Part shown: in pieces, positions 6,681-15,984 of the stretch
Numbering within the stretch: position 1 is the first letter of the stretch
Layout: every line of letters starts with the position of its first letter
Notes under the pieces: model-generated
Seen by the model: only the letters and a program-made list of their open reading frames with translations
Database searches by the model: none
Told to the model about the DNA's origin: nothing
Translations under genes and position numbers: made by a program
From: JADGNF01 sp964582085
GTDB lineage: Archaea; Thermoproteota; Bathyarchaeia; Bathyarchaeales; Bathycorpusculaceae
Assembly (NCBI GenBank): GCA_964582085.1
Contig: CAZOPV010000009.1
Span: 62,001 to 126,000, forward strand
DNA length: 64,000 nt
Direction of reading: 5' to 3'

Positions 6681-8939
6681 TTATTGTGGGAAGACGTTTT
6701 GAGGTGGCGGTGGAATACCGTAGTCTGCCATGTTGGGCGCTTTATACTCTATGATCCAAACTTCAGACCAACCTGCGCCGCCGTGGTCAAAGTTGCCTGT
6801 GTCACTACTGTCTTCTACGGATAAGCTGCCGCTACGGGACTCTTCTTTCCAGAATTCTTGTCCAGTAGTTGGATGCTTGAAGGCTAAGTATTTCACGTGT
6901 AAGTGCCAAGTTATTGTTTGTGTTTGTTCTGTGTTGTCGTCGTGGTCAGCGTAGTAGTTGACGCGGATTTTGTATGTGCCGTAGAGGTTTGTTTGGCCAG
7001 GGATCACCATGCCTTCTTTTGCGTAGTAGTGTTCTGGACCAAAGCCGCGTGTGTTATCGATGTCTAGATATGGATTGTTACCTCCACCACCCATGTTGCT
7101 GTAGTAGATGTGGCGCCCTTCTGGTCCTGGTTCTAGAACGTGCAGGTCGACGTCGCTGTTGTCTTGACCCCATGTGAGAGTTATAGTCAAAGCGGATACA
7201 CTGGCGTTACATCTTATTGTGTCTCTGAGGAAACCAGCCCAGTTGCTAAACGTGTTTTCATCAGTGGCTAAAATGACTATGTCGTTATCACCGTAATATA
7301 GTGGAACTTCCTGCGAGAAAACGCCGTTTTCTACGCTCGCTTCGTATTTTTGGTTGCTTACAAATATCAGCGTCGAAGTGATGGCTCGCTGTCCACCAGT
7401 GATTGTTCCAGAAATTGTGACTTTGTTTTCTGGGGTATCTCGTATTCCGTCGCCGTCTGTGTCTATAGGCGTTGTTCCTGAAGGTGTTGTGGTTATGTCA
7501 GTGAGAGTGACCGTGGGGAATAGTGTATCGTCTCTGAATTTCTTTTCTGCTGATTGATAGATACCTAAATAGGCGTTTGGTGTGGCTGAAAGTTTAGAAC
7601 TCGCGTGATAGAATATGTTGAAGACTAATCGGTCGTTCCTTGTTAGCCCTGAGACATAAGTTTCATTAAAACCATTCGAGTAGGTGAAGGGTATTGTTCG
7701 CATTCTGTCACCTATTGAAGATCCTGGGAAGTTGGGGTCGTAGATTTGGAACATGCCATTGGTATATGCATATGTTAGGATCGCGTGTCCACCTGACGCC
7801 CAGCTTCCGTCGTTATATCGGGTTTTAAGACCGATAAGTTGTGGTTCATTGGTTACAAGCATGCCGTGTATCCAGCTTATGGCTACTTCGCGGGCGTTTG
7901 CAACTGCCCAGTTACGTTCTTCGGTAGTGAGCGAACCCCAGATGCTTGAGGTGCCCATTTGGGCTCTTGTGGCAAGTTGGATTGCGGTGGCGTCGTCACG
8001 CCATTCTGATGGGTTGCCTTCGATGTATTTGCTGTATAGGTTGACTCCTGTTTGGCCTTTAATGTATGTAAAGTACCATTTTGCAAAGCTGACCATGCCG
8101 TTGCAGTTGCCGCCGGATTCAAGGTAGGAGCCGTAGTTGGGTATGAACCAGCCGTCGGTTGCAGGTCTGAAGCCTGTGTCAACAGAAAAGTTTAAGCCTA
8201 AAAGTTCGGAGAAATCCATGACTATTCTTATGGCAACAAAGTCTGAGAAGGTTCCTGTGAGGAAGGTTATTGTGTGTGCGGCTTTGTCTTCTTTGAAGAA
8301 TCCTGCTGCATCTAACTTGCCCGTTTGAGAGTCGTACCAGTAGAATCTTACCGGCGCGTTTTCATCGTTTGCAGCTGCCGAGTCATAGGGCAAGGTTACT
8401 TCGACTGGTTTGTCGAACATTTTGTATTGATTCCATACTGAAGAGCCTGTGGTTTTGATGTGGATCATTTTGCTGACTACTGCAGCGTTTGATGGCAAGC
8501 CATTTACGCTGTTGATGTTAGAGTAGCTTACGTCAAATTGGATTGGTTCTTTGGTTGCTGCTTCTGGAACGACGATTTTTGTCTTGTAGATTGGGCTTGA
8601 GCTATCTGTAACTTCTACTGTTCCTCCTGATACTGCTATTTGTTTGGATGCTACTGTCACAGGTGAACTTGTGGCGAAGTTCACGTTGATTTGACCTGAA
8701 GGTGTACCTGTCGGTGTGGAAGTGTATGAGGGTGTCCGTGTTACGGAGGGGGTTGGAGTTATTTGTGGATTATTCCCAAATAGCGAATTTAACGCGCCTG
8801 AGAAGTATAGCAAAGCGGGAATAAGCAACAAAGCAATTAGAACTACGGCGACTATTATCATCTTTGAGTGACCTTTTTGTTGGTAGTATTGCGGTGGAGG
8901 CGGTGGTGGAACCTGAAGAGTAAATCTTGGTTTATTCAT
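6681..8939 (-). CDS. Membrane-anchored surface protein with papain-like and DUF2135 domains
   Basis: The 752-residue protein starts with a Pro/Tyr-rich cytoplasmic tail, then one membrane helix (about 27-48) and a Thr/Pro linker (58-82). A papain-like cysteine peptidase fold is suggested by C279 (GGNCNGM), H385 (GGHAILTY) and D401 (YDPNFPG) in the right order. A calcium-type loop DTDGDGIRD lies at 493-501. The C-terminal part (about 585-690) resembles DUF2135/YfaP: DVDLHV, a glycine-rich turn, YLDIDNTRGFGPEH. The catalytic triad is inferred from spacing. It would act outside the cell, possibly in protein processing or adhesion. ATG start with GAGGAAAG upstream. Confidence 0.7.
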   Translation of the reverse strand: MNKPRFTLQVPPPPPPQYYQQKGHSKMIIVAVVLIALLLIPALLYFSGALNSLFGNNPQITPTPSVTRTPSYTSTPTGTPSGQINVNFATSSPVTVASKQIAVSGGTVEVTDSSSPIYKTKIVVPEAATKEPIQFDVSYSNINSVNGLPSNAAVVSKMIHIKTTGSSVWNQYKMFDKPVEVTLPYDSAAANDENAPVRFYWYDSQTGKLDAAGFFKEDKAAHTITFLTGTFSDFVAIRIVMDFSELLGLNFSVDTGFRPATDGWFIPNYGSYLESGGNCNGMVSFAKWYFTYIKGQTGVNLYSKYIEGNPSEWRDDATAIQLATRAQMGTSSIWGSLTTEERNWAVANAREVAISWIHGMLVTNEPQLIGLKTRYNDGSWASGGHAILTYAYTNGMFQIYDPNFPGSSIGDRMRTIPFTYSNGFNETYVSGLTRNDRLVFNIFYHASSKLSATPNAYLGIYQSAEKKFRDDTLFPTVTLTDITTTPSGTTPIDTDGDGIRDTPENKVTISGTITGGQRAITSTLIFVSNQKYEASVENGVFSQEVPLYYGDNDIVILATDENTFSNWAGFLRDTIRCNASVSALTITLTWGQDNSDVDLHVLEPGPEGRHIYYSNMGGGGNNPYLDIDNTRGFGPEHYYAKEGMVIPGQTNLYGTYKIRVNYYADHDDNTEQTQTITWHLHVKYLAFKHPTTGQEFWKEESRSGSLSVEDSSDTGNFDHGGAGWSEVWIIEYKAPNMADYGIPPPPQNVFPQ

Positions 8940-8971
8940 TTTCTTTCCTCATTTCAAATTTTTTTGTCTTA

Positions 8972-8991
8972 TTCCCATTTAAAAGTGGGAA
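8972..8991 (-). promoter_or_regulatory. TATA region inside an inverted repeat
   Basis: TTCCCA (8972-8977) and TGGGAA (8986-8991) flank TTTAAAAG, which reads CTTTTAAA on the minus strand and is the probable TATA box of the papain-like gene starting at 8939. A repressor bound here would block the promoter. The rest of the spacer up to 9208 shows no gene. Confidence 0.4.
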
Positions 8992-9208
8992 CGAGCATGG
9001 ATAAAGGAACTAGCCCTTAATTTTTAAGCCTTTCTAACAGCATGCGAAGTATATTGAATTTAAAAAAAACGAGAAAAGTGGTCGTCTTTTCAAATTTTTA
9101 AATGTAGCCAGTTATGCTTTATAATAAAGGAGGCTTTATAGTTCTAAGTTTACACTTTATTTACTATATTCAAACGGCTTTTTCAAAAGGTACATTATCT
9201 TTGGCTTA

Positions 9209-9928
9209 TTAACTGAAGTTGTCTGGAAGCATTTTTGTGGTTCTGCACATCGCAAATTTGCCTATTGACGATGCTGGTTGAATTGTGTCGGGGAATAGAC
9301 CCTGAACATGACGTGGCAAAGCAACATAATACTTTAATTCTAAAATCACGTCTTGCGCTGCTGGGACGCTAATTACAAAGCCGTGTGGATCAAAGAAATC
9401 AATTGATCCTTGGTTAGTTTTCAAATTTAGGTCAAATGTAATTCTGGTGTTGCCCACTGGATGCACGTACGCTTCTCGCTGGTACTCAACCACAACGACT
9501 GGGTGTAAGAGATTGCAATGATTATTCAAGTAGAAGGCACGGAGAAGAGAATTTTTTGAGTTGGCTATAAATTCGATGTTGCCTGATATTATTTGGTCGG
9601 CTTCTGTGCGTGTAAGTCGCACACTTTCCTTGAAAACATATTGGTTTATCTTAGTTTTCCGTTCGAACTTGATGTAGTCGTCGCTGTAATTGTAGATTCT
9701 AAGTCGATATTTTTTTCTTGGCACTACACCAGAAATTTTTTCATTTAGTGCACTGTTTTTGAAGTCGTCAAAATACAGACTTCTAACGTGATAGCGGCCA
9801 TCTGGGCCGGTGTGAGGGTCAGATTTTAGGATTAACGCCATTTTTTTTCTAAGAATTTGGTATTGTAAGTAATCGATATGATACTTCAGTTCATGTCTTG
9901 GGCACGGATTTTTTTGTTCGGTAATCAT
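9209..9928 (-). CDS. VTC-domain protein (polyphosphate polymerase-like)
   Basis: The 239-residue protein has the VTC/triphosphate-tunnel pattern. RHELKYHI opens it, VRSLYFDD and KYRLRIYNY supply the basic tunnel residues, IKFERKTK follows, and an acidic ELKYYV sits near the end. In eukaryotes this domain polymerises polyphosphate. In prokaryotes it travels with CotH and DUF4956 genes, as it does here. The start ATG overlaps the CotH stop by four bases (9925-9928), so it is the last gene of a three-gene operon. Its product in this organism is not known. Confidence 0.85.
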   Translation of the reverse strand: MITEQKNPCPRHELKYHIDYLQYQILRKKMALILKSDPHTGPDGRYHVRSLYFDDFKNSALNEKISGVVPRKKYRLRIYNYSDDYIKFERKTKINQYVFKESVRLTRTEADQIISGNIEFIANSKNSLLRAFYLNNHCNLLHPVVVVEYQREAYVHPVGNTRITFDLNLKTNQGSIDFFDPHGFVISVPAAQDVILELKYYVALPRHVQGLFPDTIQPASSIGKFAMCRTTKMLPDNFS

Positions 9929-12900
9929 TTTCTGCGCCTTGAGGTTATCTTACTGAAGGCTACGACAAAAACGCTCAATGCGAGAATTACACCAATTAAC
10001 ACTAGAATTAATTCAACTGAAGGCTCAGAATTAGCAGGTGGCTTGTTATTTCCCCAGCCTGGTGTTGCCTTTAAAAAGTGTTCCCAATGTGAGCCGCCGT
10101 CAGGAAAACGACCATAAGAAACATCGCTAAGTTGCTTGTCAAAGCTAATGGAGTCGATTAGTGTTTCGCCATCGCTTGCAAAGAGGCAGATTTCTTCGCC
10201 GTTGGCGTTGAGAGCAAAACCCGTGTGCAGTGAACTCTGTTCAGAGGAGTTATCAGCCCAGATGAGCAGGTAGCCTCTTGGCGTTATCGTGACACCTTCG
10301 GGAAAACGGCATTTGGTAGGGTTGGTTGAGCTATCAGTTAGGTACATGCCGCTGAGGTTAATTGTTTCGTTGCTTGCGTTAAATAGCTCGATCCAATCAG
10401 GGTAGGTTTCATCTGGACCGGCTATGGTGATTTGATTGTCGGCCATGAATTCGTTAATAAACAAGTGTAAAGGCACCAAAACGATGTTGTCCTCAGATAC
10501 AGGCACAGCAACTTGTCCTGCTTTGTTTGCCATTCCCGGTGTAGGTGTTAGATAGCTCCAGTTTGAACTGCCGTCTGGGAGACGACCATAGGAAATGTCT
10601 GCTTTCTGCTTGTCAAATAATATTGAATCAATCAAAGTTTCTTTATCAGCTGCAAAAAGGCATATTGCTTCTCCAGTTGCGTTGAGGCGGAAACTAGCGT
10701 GTAAGTCCGGCCTGTTTGAAGAGTTATCGGCCCAAATGAGTAGAAAACCTTTTGGTTCGATTATTGTATTAGGTGGAAACTGCCAGACGTCGGGATTTGT
10801 GGGGTCGTCAGATAGGTACATACCGCCAACGTTAATTGAAGCGTTGCCTGCGTTGTAGAGTTCAATCCAATCAGGATAGGTGTTGTTTGGGCCAGAAACT
10901 GCAGCTTTATTGTTGGCCATAAACTCATTTATGAACAAGGCTGTAGGAATACTGATTATTTGTGTAGAATTATCAGAAAGCCCAAGTTCGTATGGTTTGT
11001 TTGAGGAGCCTGGCGTTGGTGTTAGGGTTTCCCAGTTTGGAGCCCCGTCAGGAAAACGGCCAAATGAAACATCGTCGGTTTGAGCCCCGAAGGTTATTGA
11101 GTCGATGAGTGTTTTTCCATCAGGTGCAAATAGTCCGACAGCTTCGCCTGAGGCGTTAAGACCAAAGCTGGCGTGCATTGGTCTTGGGTAGATTGAGTTG
11201 TCCACCCAAACAATTAAGTAGGTTTCTGGTGCCATTATTGTTCCTTCGGGGAATTTCCATTTTGGATTTGTGAGGTTGTCTGTTAGGTACATTCCACTTA
11301 GGTCGATTGATTTGGCATCACCATTGTATAGCTCGATCCAGTCGGGGTAACTATTGTCGGGGCCTGGAACTGCGGCATCGTTGTTAGCCATAATTTCGTT
11401 GATGAAAAGTCGGGGTTGAACCTCAGCGTTCTCTTTGTTTCCGAAGGTTACTGGTTTACCTATTGTGTTTGATGCGCCAGGTGTTGGTGTTAAATAAGTC
11501 CAGTTCAGGCTACCGTCTGGTAAGCGGGCATAGGAAATGTCATCTATCTGCTGGTTGAATACTACGTAGTCCACAAGGGTTTTGCCGTCAGCTGCAAAAA
11601 GACCTATTTTTTCTCCGTTTGCGTTCAAACGGAAGCTTGCATGTAATGATCCTGGTACTGAAGAGTTATCAGCCCAGACTACTAAATAGCCGCCTGCGCC
11701 TATCGAAGTACCTTCAGGAATGCGCCAAGTAGTCGGATTTGCTAAATCGTCTGTGAGGTACATACCGCCAACGTTAATTGTTTTGTTTGCTGCATTGTAG
11801 AGTTCAATCCAGTCAGGATAATCATTGTTCGGACCAGGAATTGCTTCATCGTTGTTTGCCATAAATTCGTTTATAAACAAATTTTGTGGGATTCCGCCAA
11901 TATTGTTAGCTGCTCCAGGCGTTACGATTTCGCTTAGCATTAGCCATGCACCTTCACCGTTGGGAAATCGACCATATGAAACATCAGGATTGAGAGTTGG
12001 GTAGGTTATGGTGTCGATGGGTTCATAACGTGAATTGTTATATAGGTATAGATGTAATTCTCCGCCTGTTGAGTTGAGACGGAAAGGTGAGTGCGCTACG
12101 CCTTCGGCTGGTTCACCGTCAAGCCACAGCAACAGGTAGTCTCCGGCTTTTAGGTTCCAAGTTGGAAGTTTCCATTTATTCGGGGTTGCTGGGTCATCTG
12201 TCAGGAACAGGTTTTCTGTGGTGACCAAACCTGGTCCAAGATTGTAGATTTCTACCCATGAGTCAAGGTCTCCACTATTGTCGAGAATGGTTTTCTGATT
12301 TAGAGGCATCAAATCGTTTAGTTTAAGGTCAGTCTTTTTTGCAAAGTCATTGAGTCTTGTATTAAGGTAGGCAGCTCTCTTCTGCACAAAGCTGGTGGTT
12401 TCAGCTAATCCTGCTTCGAAGGCTGAGGTTGAAGAAAGGAGGTTGGGGTCGTTGTAGACGTCGTTTCTGATGATGCTTGCAAGTTCTTGAATGCGTTTAT
12501 TTACAGCTGTGGCATTAAAACCTTCACGGAGCATTTTGGACATTGTTCTTAGATAGGTGCGGTTGTAAGATTCTACGGCGAGGACGTTTTTTATCAGGGT
12601 GAGGTTGCCCATGCTGGAGGTAGGGGGTTGAGGCCCTGAGCGTCTCATGGTAGATGGGGGAAAAGGATCAAGTGTTGTTACGTTTTCGCCTGGTTGCAGT
12701 ATTAGCCGGAAATTTCCAAATGCTAGGTTTGCATCCCACAGTAAGTACGTAAATTGGCCTGTGTCGGTTCTGTGGTAAAGGTAGTAGTTGCGTGCGTTTC
12801 CAATGTATGAGTCGAGGCTGGAAAATAGGCTGAGGAGAGCAAGGGAGTATAACCCTGTTTCAACGTCGAAGACTGGTTCCAGTCTTGTAGGAAGTTCCGC

Positions 12901-13791
12901 TATTGGGGTGTTTGTGAGGATATCTGTGAGCTCTATTAGATCTGACCAATCATTTGTTTCTTCATTGTTCTTAAGTTCGTAGGAGCCGTTGTATTTTCTC
13001 CAGTCGGATCCAAGGTATGAAAGGGTGGCGCCGCGCTCTGCTTTGTAGATGTTGCCGTGTTCGTCGTTTCCGAAGCGGCTTTTTACAAAGGTGTTGTCGA
13101 TGTATTCCATTGCTAAGTAAATGCCATAGTAATTGTCGTTAATGTATAGGCGCGTGTGAACCGAACGCGGAGCTGGAACATATTTACTTGCAAAATCCAT
13201 GAATAGTTTTTCGCGCATTAAAGTTGGATCTGCAAAACCATTGCTGAGGCTCAGCTTTTTGAGCCCGACGAAAGTTGTTTCTTGTCCGGTTCCGTCGTTG
13301 TACGTGTTAAAATCAATTCTGAAGGGTTTTTTGATTCCTTGGTTGCCAGCGCCTTGAAAGTTGCTGCCTCCGAATGATGATAAGCCTTTGAAGCGTACGC
13401 CCACAGGGTTTATGGTGATGCCGTGTGAAACAAATTTAGCGGGAAAATATGGGTCTGAGGGGTTTTTATCGTGGGCGTTGTATAGAGTGTTGTACCAGTC
13501 AGGATCATCGAAGTAAAGGCGGATCTCATGCACGTAGCTATCATCAAAAAATGCATCTGCAGCATCGCCAAGTTTGCCTCTGCGCCATGGGTCTTCAACG
13601 GTTTCGACAGTTAAGTCTTTACTTTGAACTGATCCAAACAAGGTAGAAGTTAACAACAAGGCAGAAAGAACAGCCACGATAATGGGCAGATTGCTTTTCT
13701 TATGTGGTCGGGTAATTTCTGTCGACGTTTGAATTCTGAACATGTTTAATATTCTGTTTTTGTAAGGGTTGATATCTTTTAGTTTTTTCAT
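9925..13791 (-). CDS. CotH-family protein with five lamin-tail domains, membrane-anchored
   Basis: The 1288-residue protein has an N-terminal membrane segment (about 34-54) and a CotH-kinase-like region with EIRLYFDDPDWY, VGVRFKGLSSF, KKPFRIDFNTY, GIYLAMEYIDN and YLLWDANLAFG. Five lamin-tail domains follow, marked by a xxFINEFMANN start, YPDWIELYN, GGMYLTDDxxNP and ADNSS. The first is divergent (DSWVEIYN). A second membrane helix and a RRRK tail close the protein. CotH proteins are atypical kinases in spore formers, so here a phosphorylating role outside the cell is inference. The domain repeats are about 157 residues each. ATG start, 34 bases after the DUF4956 stop. Confidence 0.85.
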   Translation of the reverse strand: MKKLKDINPYKNRILNMFRIQTSTEITRPHKKSNLPIIVAVLSALLLTSTLFGSVQSKDLTVETVEDPWRRGKLGDAADAFFDDSYVHEIRLYFDDPDWYNTLYNAHDKNPSDPYFPAKFVSHGITINPVGVRFKGLSSFGGSNFQGAGNQGIKKPFRIDFNTYNDGTGQETTFVGLKKLSLSNGFADPTLMREKLFMDFASKYVPAPRSVHTRLYINDNYYGIYLAMEYIDNTFVKSRFGNDEHGNIYKAERGATLSYLGSDWRKYNGSYELKNNEETNDWSDLIELTDILTNTPIAELPTRLEPVFDVETGLYSLALLSLFSSLDSYIGNARNYYLYHRTDTGQFTYLLWDANLAFGNFRLILQPGENVTTLDPFPPSTMRRSGPQPPTSSMGNLTLIKNVLAVESYNRTYLRTMSKMLREGFNATAVNKRIQELASIIRNDVYNDPNLLSSTSAFEAGLAETTSFVQKRAAYLNTRLNDFAKKTDLKLNDLMPLNQKTILDNSGDLDSWVEIYNLGPGLVTTENLFLTDDPATPNKWKLPTWNLKAGDYLLLWLDGEPAEGVAHSPFRLNSTGGELHLYLYNNSRYEPIDTITYPTLNPDVSYGRFPNGEGAWLMLSEIVTPGAANNIGGIPQNLFINEFMANNDEAIPGPNNDYPDWIELYNAANKTINVGGMYLTDDLANPTTWRIPEGTSIGAGGYLVVWADNSSVPGSLHASFRLNANGEKIGLFAADGKTLVDYVVFNQQIDDISYARLPDGSLNWTYLTPTPGASNTIGKPVTFGNKENAEVQPRLFINEIMANNDAAVPGPDNSYPDWIELYNGDAKSIDLSGMYLTDNLTNPKWKFPEGTIMAPETYLIVWVDNSIYPRPMHASFGLNASGEAVGLFAPDGKTLIDSITFGAQTDDVSFGRFPDGAPNWETLTPTPGSSNKPYELGLSDNSTQIISIPTALFINEFMANNKAAVSGPNNTYPDWIELYNAGNASINVGGMYLSDDPTNPDVWQFPPNTIIEPKGFLLIWADNSSNRPDLHASFRLNATGEAICLFAADKETLIDSILFDKQKADISYGRLPDGSSNWSYLTPTPGMANKAGQVAVPVSEDNIVLVPLHLFINEFMADNQITIAGPDETYPDWIELFNASNETINLSGMYLTDSSTNPTKCRFPEGVTITPRGYLLIWADNSSEQSSLHTGFALNANGEEICLFASDGETLIDSISFDKQLSDVSYGRFPDGGSHWEHFLKATPGWGNNKPPANSEPSVELILVLIGVILALSVFVVAFSKITSRRRK
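10000..12320 (-). repeat. Tandem coding repeats (lamin-tail domains)
   Basis: The Met codon of the FMANN motif recurs at about 10444, 10918, 11389 and 11860, with a divergent copy at 12307. Spacings are 474, 471, 471 and 447 bases. The four downstream copies remain close in both protein and DNA, indicating recent expansion by tandem duplication. Confidence 0.75.
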
Positions 13792-13825
13792 CGTTTAAGG
13801 TTCACATTCCTGAAGAGTTTATCTT

Positions 13826-14503
13826 TCAGGATGATACGTCAGGGTTATAGCTGACCAGCGCCGCTTGGCTTACGCCTCTTATATTCAACAAGTCGTCTAC
13901 GTGAGGTGTCTCGTTTGCCTTCAGCCTAACTTCCACCATCAGTTCCACGCCTTCGGGCGTTACAGTTCGAGAGCGTAGTTTGTGCTTGGGCAGAGCTTTT
14001 TGTACTTCTGCATCTGCCTCGCCATTATATTTGATTACTAACAGGTATGGGTCGTTGCTGCGAAAGTTAGCTCGGTTCAACGCGAATAGAAAGAGCCCAA
14101 TAACGGGTGAGCCTACTATGGCTACCATGTACAGCCCTGCGCCGCTGATGATTCCTACGGCTATGGCCCAGAACGTGAACACGATGTCTGCAGGGTCTTT
14201 GATGGCGGTACGGAATCGAACAATACTGAGGGCGCCCACCATCCCCAAAGAGAGGGCAATGTTGGAGCTTATTGGTAGAACGACGAGGGTCACCACTAGC
14301 CCTGTTAATACTAGACCAACGTTGAAGCTTCGGGTGTAGAGTACGCCTTTGAAAGTTTTGCGGTACATAAAGAAGATAAATAAGGTGACTGCGAAGGTGA
14401 CGCAAAGACTTAGGAGGACTCGTTCAACGGTTAATGCTTGGTATGCATTTGGCGGATTAAAAAACTCGTTTATAAGCTCGTCTAGCGCTGCCATATGTTT
14501 CAT
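13826..14503 (-). CDS. DUF4956 membrane protein
   Basis: The 225-residue protein has about four hydrophobic segments between residues 25 and 145. A conserved polar turn (SLGMVGALSIVRFRTAIKD) is typical of DUF4956. A soluble C-terminal domain follows and ends near LNIRGVSQAALVSYNPD, which looks ferredoxin-fold-like. It is the first gene of the DUF4956-CotH-VTC operon, a grouping seen in bacteria. Function unknown; a role in moving or sensing a substrate for the VTC and CotH enzymes is a guess. ATG at 14501-14503, with another Met three codons on. Confidence 0.82.
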   Translation of the reverse strand: MKHMAALDELINEFFNPPNAYQALTVERVLLSLCVTFAVTLFIFFMYRKTFKGVLYTRSFNVGLVLTGLVVTLVVLPISSNIALSLGMVGALSIVRFRTAIKDPADIVFTFWAIAVGIISGAGLYMVAIVGSPVIGLFLFALNRANFRSNDPYLLVIKYNGEADAEVQKALPKHKLRSRTVTPEGVELMVEVRLKANETPHVDDLLNIRGVSQAALVSYNPDVSS

Positions 14504-14760
14504 CTCTAAGTTATAGCCTGTTTTTACCTCAGAGCGGGTTTAACTTAACAAAGTAAAATAGGACAGGTTTAAAATAAAAAGGTTTTTTTATCATGTTTAA
14601 AATTTTAAGTTTTACGAATCCCCATTTTAGTTTATCAATGTTTTTTAAATTCAATTTATCATTTTAAAGGATTTGAACGCCACAAAATCCTAACAAGTAG
14701 CCATAAAAAAGACGTTTAGGAGCATATTCTTAGGCGGTTTTATTTTAAAATAAAAAAGCT

Positions 14761-14994
14761 TCACGCAGCTGGCACGTTTTTTGTACTTATCTCCTTATCA
14801 AACTCGCCCTAACAGGTTTATGCGGTCATACCAGACCTTGTAGCCTTCTGAAACTAACTTCAAAGCTAACCAGTCAGCAAAACCTAATCTTCGGACGCAT
14901 AGCTAATGAAAAGGTGTTCTTTCTCTGCTCCAACAGACTCAGCCGCAGCATGCTTCTGTCGGACTTTATTCTGACGATTACGGTTTAATAGTTT
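14761..14994 (-). pseudogene. Decayed TIR-domain gene
   Basis: Three frames of the minus strand together spell a TIR domain. The first is EHLFISYASED (stop TAG at 14884-14886). The frame then shifts to GFADWLALKLVSEGYKVWYD followed by RINLLG. It shifts again to GEFDKEIS, ending at 14761. The order FISYASED, DWLA, VWYD, LLGGE is the usual TIR box 1 to box 2 pattern. The frameshifts and stop show it is no longer intact. A basic stretch upstream (LLNRNRQNKVRQKHAAAES) may be part of it. Confidence 0.72.
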
Positions 14995-15070
14995 CTATAA
15001 ATTCCCATTCCTGTTTAGGTTTTAACGCAAAAACCAAGAACCTTATAGGAAATAGCTGAAAGCATCTGAA

Positions 15071-15307
15071 CTATTGTGGTGCCTTCAGGCTAAACTCCAA
15101 AACGTTCAAGCCCGACTGCGCTGCCCATTGGAGATCCGTTAAGGCGCCCAAGAGTTTTCTCTGAGCGTTTTTTCTTGAACGGGTTACATTCTGAGGATAC
15201 ATGCCAGTTTTGCTAGCTATCCTGTAATCGCTCAAGCCCTTCTTTGACAACTGCAGAATGGCGAGTTCTTGTAACCCCTCTTGGTGGATTTTTCTTGTAA
15301 GGGGGTC
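15071..15307 (-). pseudogene. Helix-turn-helix gene remnant
   Basis: A 78-codon open stretch after a stop at 15308-15310 encodes LQELAILQLSKKGLSDYRIA, then SKTGMYPQNVTRSRKNAQRK and LLGALTDLQWA. This is a clear helix-turn-helix with a basic recognition helix. There is no ATG, GTG or TTG start before the domain, so the 5' end is lost or the gene is dead. It lies directly upstream of the TIR remnant on the same strand, and the two could once have been one gene or operon. Confidence 0.55.
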
Positions 15308-15423
15308 TCATGGAAACTATTCAAAACTGTCAAAATTTGGCGGGTTTCGTCTTGGTTTGATGCGCCCACTATACTTTTTTAGTGCAATTTCTCGGAACAG
15401 CCAGAAAAGTGACTGAAAAATTG

Positions 15424-15984
15424 ATGGATTCTTTTGATAAAGCATGTAAAGAAATAAATGGTTTCTTGCTCTCTATCTTATTCATGGAAGAAGTGGAATA
15501 CCACGAATGGGTGCCGATGGGTGCCTTGGTTAAGGGTTTAATAGTGATGGTTACGGCGGTTTTTGTTGTTGTGACTTTGGCTGTATTTCTTTTCGCTGGT
15601 TTTTCGGTTGAAAATCTTTTTGGCGTTTTGTTTGGCTGGGCGATTATGGGGTTAATCTTTTTTGTGTTTTGGAATTACAGGGGGCTTAGCATCAGAATAA
15701 GCGGTGAAAGGTTAACTGTTGAGTATGGCTTGTTCAACAAGAAGTCTTTTTTGCTTCAAGACATTGTTTCATGTAAGAGAACTCGGGTTTCCTTTGGCAG
15801 TTACTTGGGAGTTGGAGTGAGGTATGGTCTTGACGGCTCAATTGCTTACACGACCTCGTTTGGCGACGCTGTCGAGGTTGCTCCCAAGGTTGGAAGAACA
15901 TTTGTTTTCTCTTCTAATGGGCCTGATAGAGTATGCAACGCCATTAAAAGAGGAAATAGTTCGGAGGAAAAGCGAGCCAAATGA
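15424..15984 (+). CDS. Membrane protein with PH-like (bPH) domain
   Basis: Two hydrophobic segments (GLIVMVTAVFVVVTLAVFLF and the one after it) precede a soluble part: SIRISGERLTVEYGLFNKKS, then DIVSCKRT and FGDAVEVAPKVGRTFVFSS. This is the pattern of bacterial PH-like domain membrane proteins. A GTG at 15382 would add 14 residues. ATG 15424 fits better with the TATA-like TATACTTTTTTAG at 15370-15382, and a further Met at 15484 (MEEVEYHEW) is also possible. It overlaps the next gene by four bases. Function unknown. Confidence 0.6.
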   Translation: MDSFDKACKEINGFLLSILFMEEVEYHEWVPMGALVKGLIVMVTAVFVVVTLAVFLFAGFSVENLFGVLFGWAIMGLIFFVFWNYRGLSIRISGERLTVEYGLFNKKSFLLQDIVSCKRTRVSFGSYLGVGVRYGLDGSIAYTTSFGDAVEVAPKVGRTFVFSSNGPDRVCNAIKRGNSSEEKRAK

